Positions 20,364 to 29,601 of a DNA stretch of 64,000 nucleotides are shown in pieces. Within the stretch, counting starts at the first letter, position 1. Each line of letters starts with the position of its first letter. The DNA comes from Photobacterium leiognathi (lineage in GTDB: Bacteria > Pseudomonadota > Gammaproteobacteria > Enterobacterales > Vibrionaceae), in the NCBI RefSeq assembly GCF_030685535.1, contig NZ_CP131601.1, positions 1,674,001 through 1,738,000 on the forward strand, in the 5' to 3' direction. Both the position numbers and the translations under genes were made by a program. A model generated the notes under the pieces. It made no database searches, was not told the DNA's origin, and saw only the letters and a program-made list of their open reading frames with translations.

Positions 20364-22364
20364 CTACGACTTAATTTTAGTTAAATCTACAGTAATATCG
20401 ACCGCTTCATCTAGATACGCATCTGGCGCTTCGTAGTCTTTTGGCACAGCGTCTAAATCAGTAAATGGCTTTTCACCTAATGACCTCTGACGTTGGTTTA
20501 ATCGAGCTAAACGTTCAGCATCTTCTTTATCTTGCTCAGCAATACGAGCCTTTTCATTTAACGAAATAGTATTGATATCTTTTTCCTTTTTATAGGTTTG
20601 GATATCTGACTCAATAAAACCAAATTCCATATCCTTCTTAATTCGTGTCAAGTGTTCTTCATTTAATTTAGGAAGAATTGACGAATAACTATGAAGTTGT
20701 TGGTATTTAGCTGGCTTAATGCTATCCCAAGGTAATGCATTGTCTTCAACACTCTCACCCGTTTCCGATGGATCAACCGCCGTAGGGAAAGAGATATCAG
20801 GTACAACACCTAGATTCTGCGTACTACCACCATTAATACGGTAGAACTTTTGAATCGTGTACTGAACATGACCAAGCGGCTTATCAAACAAATCATACAA
20901 ATGGTTTAGTGAACGGTGTTGTTGCACAGTACCCTTACCAAATGATTGTTCACCAAGTACAACGGCACGACCATAGTCTTGCATTGCTGCAGCAAAGATT
21001 TCTGATGCTGATGCACTATAGCGATTAATAAGCACAGTTAACGGACCATCAAAGAAAACCTGATCATCTGAATCACTGTTTACTTTTACTCTACCGTAAC
21101 TATCACGAACTTGGACAATCGGGCCGCTCGAAATAAACAAACCACTTAACGCTGTTGCTTCTGTTAACGCACCACCGCCATTGTTACGCAGGTCAATTAC
21201 GATACCGTCGACTTTATCTTTGTTAAGTTTTACTAATTCTTTCTTAGTATCTTCAGATAGACCAACATAGAAACTTGGTACTTCGATAACACCAATTTTC
21301 TTGCCTTCAACAGTCTTCACTTCAGACTTAACAGCACGATCTTCAAGGCGAATTTTGTCACGTACAATTGTGACAGTGTAACTCTTACTATTCTTACCTT
21401 CAGGAAGAATATCAAGGATTACTTTCGACCCTTTAGGACCTTTGATTAATTGGACAACATCATCTAGACGCCAGCCAATAATATCAACAATCTTTTCGCC
21501 TTCTTGACCAACACCAATGATGCGATCACCTGCTGCTAATTTCTTAGAACCAGCCGCTGGGCCACCAGCAACAAGGGATTGAATCGTCGTATAATCATCT
21601 TTCACTTGCAGCACAGCACCAATCCCTTCCAAAGAAAGGTTCATTTCTGATTGGAATTGCTCTGCATTACGTGGAGATAAATAACTCGTATGAGGATCAA
21701 CTTCACGCGAGAAAGCATTCATGTATAACTGAAATACATCTTCGCTATGAGTTTGAGTCAAGCGTTTTACTGCGTTGTTATAACGCTTGCCTAACGTCTC
21801 TTGGATTTCTTTCCAGTTTTTGCCCGCTAGCTTAAGATTTAACGCATCGTATTTAACACGTTTACGCCAAATTTCATTTAATTCAGCTTGATCTTTTAGT
21901 CACTCAAGTTTAGAGCGGTCAATAACAAAGTCTTCATCTTTATCGAATTTGATTTCGTTATTTAATTGCGAAAGGGCAAATTGATAACGTTCAAAACGAC
22001 GTTGAAGTACTTTATTAAAAATATCAAAAGCACCTGATGTATCACCAGATTGCAACTGATCATCAAGCTGATTACGCCAACGTTCAAATTGCTTCACATC
22101 TGAAGCTGTTAGAAAGCTTTTGTTGTAGTCGAGCATTTCGATATAGCGATCGAATACCTGACCAGAGAATTTATCATCAAGTGAAAAGTGCTTGTAGTGT
22201 GAACGGGTTAAGCGTGATGCTACCCTTTTACTCGCCGTTGCATGTTGCTTTTCAGGTGCAAGTTGCGGCAAATCACTTAATGAATACTTAGCCTCAGAGG
22301 CTTGTGCTGAAGCTGCTAGCATCATGCCAGCAGCTATCAGTGAGAAACGTAATCGACAATTCAT
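20364..22364 (-). pseudogene. prc: Tail-specific (carboxy-terminal) protease Prc, interrupted by one in-frame UGA
   Basis: The reading frame from ATG 22364 encodes a periplasmic S41 protease of 666 codons, close to E. coli Prc (682). It has a signal peptide (LIAAGMMLAASAQA), an N-terminal helical region, a PDZ domain (LSLEGIGAVLQV ... GDRIIGVGQ) and a protease core with SASASEIF (catalytic Ser) and SFGKGTVQ (catalytic Lys). Codon 155 is TGA at 21902-21900, between DRSKLE and LKDQAELNEIW. The frame is unchanged on both sides, and the intervening residues down to RLTQTHSEDVF are all family-like. TGA is one transition from TGG, and I recall a Trp at this place in homologues. So either this is a recent nonsense mutation, a sequencing error, or read-through. 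No good ribosome site for an independent downstream protein is seen. prc processes C-terminal ends such as that of FtsI. Confidence 0.85.
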
Positions 22365-22382
22365 GCGTCGCGCATTCTCCTT

Positions 22383-23015
22383 TTATGAACGCAGGTGCTC
22401 CGCTTTAACAGCCATAACTAAACCGTTAGTTAAGCGAACACGCACATCGTCCTTGTTAATTTCAACAATAGTTGCAGGCATGTTACCAGAGCCCATATTC
22501 ACTTGTACGTCTTTACCAACAATCACTTCGTCAGCGTTTAGTACACGTGTAGTCTCTACTGGCTTCTTATTAACTTTAGCTGTTTTTTGCTTAATGTTCT
22601 TTGGTTTAGCTGATTTTGTACGAGTTTTTTTAGCTTCGCCTTCTTTAGCAGCTTTAGCCATCGCTTGCTCTTTACGACGAGTACGTACTTTTGCTTTACT
22701 TTCTTCAAGAGCTTTAAGTGCGTGATCAACGTGCTCTTGTTCAAGTACGTCACACTCATTACCGTCTAAATCAACACGGCTTACACCAGCTTTAACGCCG
22801 TGAAGGTAACGCCAGGAAGATGTGTATTGACGTAATGCTGTACGTAATTGAGTTTTGCTTACCTTTGGATCTTCACTTAAGCGCTCAGCAAGATCTTGAA
22901 AAATACCGATCTTAAGTGGTTTAGCTTCACCTTCAATAGTAAAACATTTTGGGAAACGCTCAGCAATATATGCAATAACTTCTTTACTGTTCGTTAACTT
23001 TTCAGAGTTTTCCAT
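22383..23015 (-). CDS. proQ: RNA chaperone ProQ
   Basis: A 210-residue RNA-binding protein. The N-terminal FinO domain (residues ~5-125: [50 protein letters not shown]) is followed by a Lys/Arg/Ala-rich linker and a C-terminal Tudor-like domain ([26 protein letters not shown]). It binds structured sRNAs and mRNA 3' ends. I place the start at ATG 23015 (MENSEKL) because AGGAAA lies just upstream and it matches E. coli; the ATG at 23030 would add MSGKS. The stop is 18 bases before prc, so the two are co-transcribed, as in E. coli. Confidence 0.95.
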   Translation of the reverse strand: MENSEKLTNSKEVIAYIAERFPKCFTIEGEAKPLKIGIFQDLAERLSEDPKVSKTQLRTALRQYTSSWRYLHGVKAGVSRVDLDGNECDVLEQEHVDHALKALEESKAKVRTRRKEQAMAKAAKEGEAKKTRTKSAKPKNIKQKTAKVNKKPVETTRVLNADEVIVGKDVQVNMGSGNMPATIVEINKDDVRVRLTNGLVMAVKAEHLRS

Positions 23016-23124
23016 GGACTTTCCTGACATAAACGAGATTTGCTCGCTTGTTGTGCTTTGTTCAAAAAGAAATAGTGTGGCTATTATAATTACCTATAAA
23101 GGAAAAACCACCGAAAGCATGAAA

Positions 23125-23583
23125 TTAGAGTACTTTTTGTAGCGCTTCAACTAAAGAAACTAGACCTTGTTCATCATTTTGGTCAAATCTTGACAAATAT
23201 GGGCTATCAATATCCAACACACCAATGCATTTTCCTCTAACATTTAATGGGATAACGATTTCTGACTGACTAACAGCGTCACATGCAATGTGCCCAGGAA
23301 AGGCATGGACATCATCAACACGTTGAACTTTGTCGTCTTTTACCGCAGTTCCACATACGCCCTTTCCAACCGGAATTCGAACACAAGCAGGTTTACCTTG
23401 GAACGGACCAAGTACCAGTTCATTATCCTTCAATAAATAGAAGCCAACCCAGTTTATTTGTTCTAACTCCATGTTCAATAACGCACTAATATTAGACATA
23501 TTAGCAATTAAATCTGTTTCACCTTCAATCAATGCCACAGCCTGACAAGTGAGTCGGTCATAAAAAGAACGTGTATTTTCCAT
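23125..23583 (-). CDS. msrC: Free methionine-(R)-sulfoxide reductase (GAF domain)
   Basis: A 152-residue single-GAF-domain enzyme that reduces free L-methionine-(R)-sulfoxide. Three cysteines at 67, 77 and 101 (GKPACVRIP, GKGVCGTA, GHIACDAVS) match the catalytic trio of the family. NWVGFYL and GVLDIDSP are typical fRMsr motifs. It lies upstream of proQ in the same direction, as in E. coli (yebR). The Fur-like site at 23625-23643 lies between it and the divergent ABC gene. Confidence 0.93.
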   Translation of the reverse strand: MENTRSFYDRLTCQAVALIEGETDLIANMSNISALLNMELEQINWVGFYLLKDNELVLGPFQGKPACVRIPVGKGVCGTAVKDDKVQRVDDVHAFPGHIACDAVSQSEIVIPLNVRGKCIGVLDIDSPYLSRFDQNDEQGLVSLVEALQKVL

Positions 23584-23624
23584 AGCATACGCCTTACATA
23601 ATCGTTAAAATGAAATAACTTACT

Positions 23625-23643
23625 AATAATAGGAATCATTATC
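23625..23643 (+). promoter_or_regulatory. Fur box before the ABC exporter gene
   Basis: AATAATAGGAATCATTATC matches the 19-bp Fur consensus GATAATGATAATCATTATC at 15 positions by my count, with the right half perfect. It lies in the short divergent region and a TAATAAT -10-like element overlaps it. Iron-repressed expression of the exporter gene is inferred. Confidence 0.65.
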
Positions 23644-23646
23644 ATT

Positions 23647-25500
23647 GTGAAGCATTCCCTCCCAACTATGATTAATTGGTCTTGGCTTTTTATGCAAGCC
23701 AAAAAACATCGTCCTCGACTGATCACAGCAAATATCATCGCTATTATTGCAACGCTTATTAGTGTTCCTATCCCTTTATTAATGCCTTTAATGGTTGATG
23801 AAGTGCTTCTGCATAAGCCAGCTGAAGGCATCGAATTTTTAAATCACCTTATTCCAACAGAATGGCAAACTGCGACAGGCTACATTTTATTAGTGCTGTT
23901 TCTTGTTGTGTTTATGCGCACTGTTAGCCAAGCGTTGAATATTCTGCAAAGCCGACAATTCACATTAGTATCTAAAGACATCACTTTTCACCTTCGTCAG
24001 CACTTATTAGATAAGTTAGGACGTATCAGCATGCGTCAGTATGAAGAAAAAGGCAGCGGTGGTATCACTTCTCACCTCGTTACTGATGTGGAAACCATTG
24101 ATAAGTTTGTTGGTGATACCTTAAGCCGTTTTATTATTGGTTTGCTTACCGTGGTAGGAACTGCGGGAGTGCTGTTGTGGCTTGATTGGAAGTTAGGATT
24201 GTTCATTTTAGTCATCAATCCGATTGTGGTGTATGCCTCTAAGTTGATGGGCAATCGCGTTAAAAACTTAAAACGCCAAGAAAACCAATCTTATGAGAAG
24301 TTTCAGCAACGTTTAGTAGAAGTATTAGACGGAATTTATCAACTTCGAGCATCCAATCGTGAACGGGAATTCCTTGGGCAGTTAAAATCTCAAGCCAATG
24401 ATATTCGCCACAGCGCTGATAAGTTTGCTTGGCAATCAGAGGCAGCTGGTCGAATTTCTTTCCTATTATTCTTAGCTGGCTTTGAAGTCTTCCGCGCTGC
24501 TGCGATGTTAATGGTGTTATTTAGTAACTTAACCATTGGTGAAATGTTGGCAGTATTTAGTTACCTATGGTTCATGCTTGGTCCAGTGCAAGAGCTACTG
24601 GGTATTCAATTTTCTTGGTATAGCGCATCTGCTGCCATGCAGCGCTTAAATACTTTGTTATCTCTTGAAGAAGAAGTACGTCCTACCGCGACGGTATACC
24701 CATTCAATCACAATGAAGCGATTGATATTAAAATCAGAGATGTTCACTTTTCATATGACGACGATAAAGAAGTGCTACGCGGTTTAAATCTTGATATTCC
24801 AGCAGGTAAACGTGTTGCTTTAGTGGGTGCATCTGGTGGTGGTAAATCGACCTTGATCCAACTGTTACTTGGTATTTACCAAAAACAGTCTGGTGATATT
24901 TATATTAACGGTCATACCATTGAGGATGTCAGTTATGAATCGTTACGTGAGCGAATGGCGGTTGTACTGCAACACCCTGTGCTATTTAACGATACGTTAC
25001 GTCATAACTTAACCTTAGGTGGTGACTACACTGATTATCAATTGTGGAATGCACTAGAAATCGCACAGTTGTCAGATATGACAGAACGCCTGACAAACGG
25101 CTTAGAAACAGAGATTGGTCGCCAAGGTATTCGTTTATCAGGCGGTCAACGTCAACGTTTAGCCATTGCTCGAATGATCCTATCGAACCCAGATTTTGTG
25201 ATTTTAGATGAAGCGACATCAGCGTTAGATACGTCAACAGAAGCAGCACTTCATAAAGCCTTGAATGAATTTTTAGCTGATAAAACCACATTGATTGTTG
25301 CCCACCGTCTTTCAGCGGTTAAACAAGCTGATTTGATCTATGTATTAGAAGATGGATTAGTAAGCCAATCTGGTACGCACAATGAATTAGTTAGCCAACA
25401 TGGGTTATATCAAACACTTTATGGTTCAATTCAATCACCTAATGATGATGTAGAGCAAAGAGATCCACAACTAGCGGTGGCAAGACTCGGCACAAAATAA
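23647..25500 (+). CDS. ABC transporter, fused permease and ATPase (exporter type)
   Basis: A 617-residue half-transporter. Six membrane segments span residues ~25-320, including IIAIIATLISVPIPLLMPLMV and the helices around IIGLLTVVGTAGVLLW. The C-terminal ATPase has Walker A GASGGGKST, Q-loop, signature LSGGQRQRL, Walker B FVILDEATSALD and H-loop AHRLS. The frame opens with a GTG at 23647, but the ATG at 23668 (MINWSWLF) is a credible alternative; neither has a strong ribosome site. Substrate unknown. The Fur box directly upstream hints at an iron-, haem- or siderophore-related role, but related exporters also move drugs or lipids. Confidence 0.9.
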   Translation: MKHSLPTMINWSWLFMQAKKHRPRLITANIIAIIATLISVPIPLLMPLMVDEVLLHKPAEGIEFLNHLIPTEWQTATGYILLVLFLVVFMRTVSQALNILQSRQFTLVSKDITFHLRQHLLDKLGRISMRQYEEKGSGGITSHLVTDVETIDKFVGDTLSRFIIGLLTVVGTAGVLLWLDWKLGLFILVINPIVVYASKLMGNRVKNLKRQENQSYEKFQQRLVEVLDGIYQLRASNREREFLGQLKSQANDIRHSADKFAWQSEAAGRISFLLFLAGFEVFRAAAMLMVLFSNLTIGEMLAVFSYLWFMLGPVQELLGIQFSWYSASAAMQRLNTLLSLEEEVRPTATVYPFNHNEAIDIKIRDVHFSYDDDKEVLRGLNLDIPAGKRVALVGASGGGKSTLIQLLLGIYQKQSGDIYINGHTIEDVSYESLRERMAVVLQHPVLFNDTLRHNLTLGGDYTDYQLWNALEIAQLSDMTERLTNGLETEIGRQGIRLSGGQRQRLAIARMILSNPDFVILDEATSALDTSTEAALHKALNEFLADKTTLIVAHRLSAVKQADLIYVLEDGLVSQSGTHNELVSQHGLYQTLYGSIQSPNDDVEQRDPQLAVARLGTK

Positions 25501-25619
25501 TATAGTATCCCCTTCTTGACGCTCATGAGCTATCATTCACTCTGTTTTTATACACTTGTGAATTAATATTTCATGGGCGTTTTTATATCCCGCTCTTTTT
25601 ACGAAGGAAACAACGTACT

Positions 25620-26816
25620 ATGTCGACGGCCAGACGCTGCCCAGGTTGCAATTTACTCGTGCTTCCTGAAGTAGCTCATCACGGACAAAGTGCTTACTGT
25701 CCCCGTTGTCAAACACGTTTATATCGTGGGGGAACAGCAATATTTAATGCCGAGCTTGCCATTGCAGCAGCCGGGTTGATCCTTTTTATACCAACAGTTA
25801 CTTTGCCTTTAATCACCATTCGATTATTTGGTCAGATGATCCCTGCAACGCTCCCATCAGGGGCAATCACACTTTCCGCATCCTTTCCCGGTGTCGCAAC
25901 GTTAATTCTGTTTTGTAGTGTTATTGCACCACTGTTAGTAATGGGTGCAGTCTTCAGCGCACAATTTTCTCTGAAATTTCGTAAGTTTCATCTATTCAAA
26001 CTATCAACCTGGATACTGCACCATTTAAAACAATGGGTCATGCTCGATGTATTCTTAGTTAGCCTTGCTATCGCTTGTTTTAAAGTCCAAGAAGTGGCTG
26101 ATATTAATGTTGGATTAGGCTTATATTGCCTCATCACCATGCAGATATTGTTCTTAGTGCTGTTAACTCGTATCAGTGTTCGACGATATTGGGATGCATG
26201 GCAACCTGAAAATGAACATATTAGTGATGATTTAGATACCCTTTGCACAACTTGTCATCTAACCCAAGAACACCTTACTCATTGCCGACGCTGTAATAGT
26301 GCGCTGCATGATCGTATTCCCCATTCAATTCAAAAAACATGGGCATACTTGATCTCAGCCAGCATCTTCATTTTGCCTGCAAACTTATACCCTATTTCTA
26401 TTTTCATGAATAACGGTAAACGTATTGAAGACACCATCTTCTCGGGTGTTGCTGAGCTGGTAAAATCCGGCATGACAGGCATCGCAGCCATCATCTTTAT
26501 CGCCAGTATTATTGTGCCTATCGCCAAAATTATTAGCTTGGCTTACATCTTATTAGCAGTGCAATTTAAGCGAAATACCCGCCACCTTTTCAGAATGCGC
26601 GTTTTTCGTGCCGTCCACTGGATTGGGAAATGGTCCGTAATGGATCTTTTTGTTATTGCGATCATGGTTACATTGATAGACCGTGGTCAAGTTCTTGATT
26701 TCACGCCAGGTCCTGGGGCCATCGCCTTTGCCGTCGTGGTAGTATTAACAATGTTAGCAGCAGAAAGTTTAGATTCTCGCCTGATATGGGATAACTATGA
26801 ACAACGATCCAAATAA
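25620..26816 (+). CDS. letA: Inner-membrane protein LetA (PqiA family)
   Basis: A 398-residue PqiA-family membrane protein with two repeats, each a zinc-ribbon-like Cys cluster and four membrane helices. CPGCNLL...CPRC lies at residues ~7-32 and CTTCHLT...CRRC at ~208-225. LetA works with the MCE protein LetB in lipid transport across the envelope. It is called LetA rather than PqiA because the next gene has seven MCE domains and is followed by rsmF, as in E. coli yebS-yebT-rsmF. It overlaps letB by 20 bases. The ribosome site is AAGGAAA. Confidence 0.9.
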   Translation: MSTARRCPGCNLLVLPEVAHHGQSAYCPRCQTRLYRGGTAIFNAELAIAAAGLILFIPTVTLPLITIRLFGQMIPATLPSGAITLSASFPGVATLILFCSVIAPLLVMGAVFSAQFSLKFRKFHLFKLSTWILHHLKQWVMLDVFLVSLAIACFKVQEVADINVGLGLYCLITMQILFLVLLTRISVRRYWDAWQPENEHISDDLDTLCTTCHLTQEHLTHCRRCNSALHDRIPHSIQKTWAYLISASIFILPANLYPISIFMNNGKRIEDTIFSGVAELVKSGMTGIAAIIFIASIIVPIAKIISLAYILLAVQFKRNTRHLFRMRVFRAVHWIGKWSVMDLFVIAIMVTLIDRGQVLDFTPGPGAIAFAVVVVLTMLAAESLDSRLIWDNYEQRSK

Positions 26817-29424
26817 CGAACAACCCCACAAGGTGAATATTCGCCGTGATCGGGGGCTATCACCACTATGGCTATTGCCGCTACTCGCGTTAATACTAGC
26901 AGGTTGGTTACTGTTCAAAGCCGTCAATGAAGCTGGCGAACGTATTCAAATTCACTTTAACGATGCGGTAGGTCTCGTTGCAGGACGTACTACTATCCGT
27001 TATCAAGGTCTTGAAGTAGGTATTGTGCGTGATGTGAGCTTATCGAAAGATTTAAAAAGCATTTATGTCACGGCAGATATTTACCCAGAAGCGGTTAACA
27101 TTTTACGTAAAAACACCCGTTTTTGGTTAGTAAAGCCAAAAGCATCAATTACCGGTATTTCAGGTTTAGATACTTTGGTTTCAGGTAACTACATTGCCTT
27201 ATTGCCGGGTGATGGCCCTGAAGCAACCAAATTTACCGCGCTTGAAAACCAACCTGCAGATACCCCATTAGAAGATGGTTTAAAACTGCAATTAAAAGCC
27301 CCTAACCTTGGATCGATCAGTATTGGTTCGCAAATTTTCTATAAGAAGATCCCTGTAGGTGAAGTTTTTAATTACACATTAAGCGATAACAAAAAAGAAG
27401 TGGTGATCGATGCGCTAATCAAACCGCGTTACGCCAATCTAGTTACCGATAAAAGCCGTTTTTGGAATGTCAGCGGTATGCGTGCCGACATTGGCTTTAA
27501 TGGCGTTGATGTGCAGTTTGAAAGCCTATCAGCATTAATTGCAGGTGCGATTGCGTTTGATTCGCCAGACAAAGGCACAGCCATTGAGCCTAATCACCTA
27601 TTTAAGCTGTACCCTGATATCAACACCGCAGGTCGTGGTATTGCCATAACGATTGCACTGCCTGATAACAACAATATCAGCGATTCAGGCTCACCAATCA
27701 TGTATCGCGGTTTGCAGATCGGTAAAATTACCGATGTTAGCCTAGACGATAAAACAAACAAGATTGTTGCTCATGCTGCGATTGAACCTAGTATGCGTGA
27801 ATACTTAAACAGTGGTTCTCGTTTATTGCTCGAAGAAGCTGAAGTTTCACTCAATGGCGTAAAGAATATTGGCAACCTTGTTCGTGGTAACTTCCTACGT
27901 TTGATCCCGGGTAAAGGCGAAACAACCCGTAATTTCACCGCTATCACACGTGATGCATTAGAAGAACAACAACCGGGTGTTGCAACCTTTAAGCTGTATG
28001 CCGATCAAAGCTTCGGTATTAAACGTGGTACTAAATTGCGCTACAAAGGCTTAACGGTGGGTCGTATCACCAATGTTGAGCTATCAGGTGATCGTGTTGG
28101 TTTCGATGTATTAGTTCAGCCCGAGTACACTAATTTAATTCGTAGCAGTAGCCGCTTCTTCGTTGATGGTGGTATCGATGCGAGTATCACCAGTCGTGGT
28201 GTAGATGTCTCTATTCCGCCAGCCGATCAATTGATCAGCAGCGCAATCAGCTTTACTTCTGTTGGTAGCAGTAAAATTAACAAGAGCTACACCCTATTTA
28301 AAAACCGTAGCCTTGCAGATATTGCTGATGAAAAACTCAAAGGCTACAGCACTATTAACCTGTTTGCTGAAAAGTTACCGCCAGTATCTGAAGGTAGCCC
28401 TGTGCTATACCGTAACCTTCAAGTGGGTGAAGTTATCGACTTTGCACTACAAGATGATGGTGTGAATATTAAGCTAAATATTGAGAAAAAATACCGCCAC
28501 CTTATCACTTCACGTACCGTATTCTGGAATCGTTCAGGCATTGAAGTAGAAGCTGGATTAAATGGTGTGAAATTGGTGACTGATCCTCTTTCAACCTTAA
28601 TTAAAGGCGGCATTGCCTTTGATAATATGGATCAAGTTAGCAACCGTATTGGCTCAAAATACAAGCTCTACCCAAGCCTTAGTGATGCACAACACTTCGG
28701 ACAATTGATCACACTTACCGCTAGCGATGCACGTTCTGTATCAAACAATACAGAAATCAAATTCCAAGGCGTTACCATTGGTCAAATCATCAATATCGAG
28801 CCTGATTTTCACAAAGGTAACGTAAGAATCCAAGCGCGCTTATACCCGAAATATGCCAAGAAAATTGCTAAATCAGATAGCTACTTCTGGGTGGTAAAAC
28901 CTAAGATCAGCTTAAGTGGCAGTGAAAACCTAGATTCACTATTAAGCTCATACATCGCCGTTCAACCGGGTAAAGGTAAGTTCTATGATACGTTCAAACT
29001 GGGCTCTGCCGAATTGTTTAATTCACGAATGACCATCGTACTTGAAAGTGAAGAGCGTGGTTCAATCAGCGAAGGAACCCCACTGCTGTATCGTGATATT
29101 CAGGTAGGACAAGTCGTCAATGTATCCCTTGGTGATTTAGCCGATCGCGTTATCATCAAAGCCCAGCTTGAAAAGCAATACAGCCACCTTGTTCGTAAGA
29201 ATACCGTGTTCTGGAACAAGTCAGGGGTGAATGTCGATATTGGTATTACAGGCGCTAATATAAAAGCTGGCACTTTTGATAGCCTGCTTCGTGGTGGTAT
29301 CTCATTTGCTACACCTGAGCAACAGCCACTTGAACCGAAAGCGAAACCGGGGAAACACTTCCTATTACACAAAGAAGTGAACCCTAAATGGTTAACATGG
29401 CGAACAGCCATACCTGAGCGTTAA
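26797..29424 (+). CDS. letB: MCE-domain lipid-transport tunnel protein LetB
   Basis: An 875-residue protein (E. coli LetB is 877) with a single N-terminal membrane anchor (residues ~22-42, LWLLPLLALILAGWLLF) and seven tandem MCE domains. I count the seven by the recurring pattern xxYxGLxVGxV: RYQGLEVGIV, FYKKIPVGEV, MYRGLQIGKI, RYKGLTVGRI, LYRNLQVGEV, KFQGVTIGQI and LYRDIQVGQV. PqiB has only three, so this is LetB. It forms a stacked hexameric tunnel across the periplasm for lipids. The start overlaps letA, so the two are translationally coupled. Confidence 0.94.
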   Translation: MNNDPNNEQPHKVNIRRDRGLSPLWLLPLLALILAGWLLFKAVNEAGERIQIHFNDAVGLVAGRTTIRYQGLEVGIVRDVSLSKDLKSIYVTADIYPEAVNILRKNTRFWLVKPKASITGISGLDTLVSGNYIALLPGDGPEATKFTALENQPADTPLEDGLKLQLKAPNLGSISIGSQIFYKKIPVGEVFNYTLSDNKKEVVIDALIKPRYANLVTDKSRFWNVSGMRADIGFNGVDVQFESLSALIAGAIAFDSPDKGTAIEPNHLFKLYPDINTAGRGIAITIALPDNNNISDSGSPIMYRGLQIGKITDVSLDDKTNKIVAHAAIEPSMREYLNSGSRLLLEEAEVSLNGVKNIGNLVRGNFLRLIPGKGETTRNFTAITRDALEEQQPGVATFKLYADQSFGIKRGTKLRYKGLTVGRITNVELSGDRVGFDVLVQPEYTNLIRSSSRFFVDGGIDASITSRGVDVSIPPADQLISSAISFTSVGSSKINKSYTLFKNRSLADIADEKLKGYSTINLFAEKLPPVSEGSPVLYRNLQVGEVIDFALQDDGVNIKLNIEKKYRHLITSRTVFWNRSGIEVEAGLNGVKLVTDPLSTLIKGGIAFDNMDQVSNRIGSKYKLYPSLSDAQHFGQLITLTASDARSVSNNTEIKFQGVTIGQIINIEPDFHKGNVRIQARLYPKYAKKIAKSDSYFWVVKPKISLSGSENLDSLLSSYIAVQPGKGKFYDTFKLGSAELFNSRMTIVLESEERGSISEGTPLLYRDIQVGQVVNVSLGDLADRVIIKAQLEKQYSHLVRKNTVFWNKSGVNVDIGITGANIKAGTFDSLLRGGISFATPEQQPLEPKAKPGKHFLLHKEVNPKWLTWRTAIPER

Positions 29425-29470
29425 GATCAGATACACCATTACATCTGTAATCGGTAAAACACTAACCTAT

Positions 29471-29498
29471 AAAAGAGCACTTCGGTGCTCTTTTTTTA
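29471..29498 (+). terminator. Terminator after letB
   Basis: AAAAGAGCAC-TTCG-GTGCTCTTTT with a TTCG tetraloop and a run of seven Ts. It separates letAB from rsmF. Confidence 0.92.
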
Positions 29499-29601
29499 AT
29501 CCGCAATAACTGTTTATTACGCTTTGTATTAGCAAAAACTGCAATTCATACCAATCTGTTATAAAATCAGCGCCATTAGCTAGTTAATAGAGATCCTTCC
29601 C

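Noticed and set aside
20364..21761. Separate 465-residue S41 protease gene
   Set aside because: Its apparent start is a TTG in the middle of prc with no ribosome site; the frame is continuous with the upstream part except for one TGA.
21900..21902. UGA in prc as selenocysteine
   Set aside because: No reason for Sec in this protease region and no SECIS-like hairpin directly downstream that I can see; the homologous residue is probably Trp.
25620..29424. pqiA-pqiB annotation
   Set aside because: Seven MCE domains and the following rsmF identify letA-letB; PqiB has three MCE domains and is followed by pqiC.
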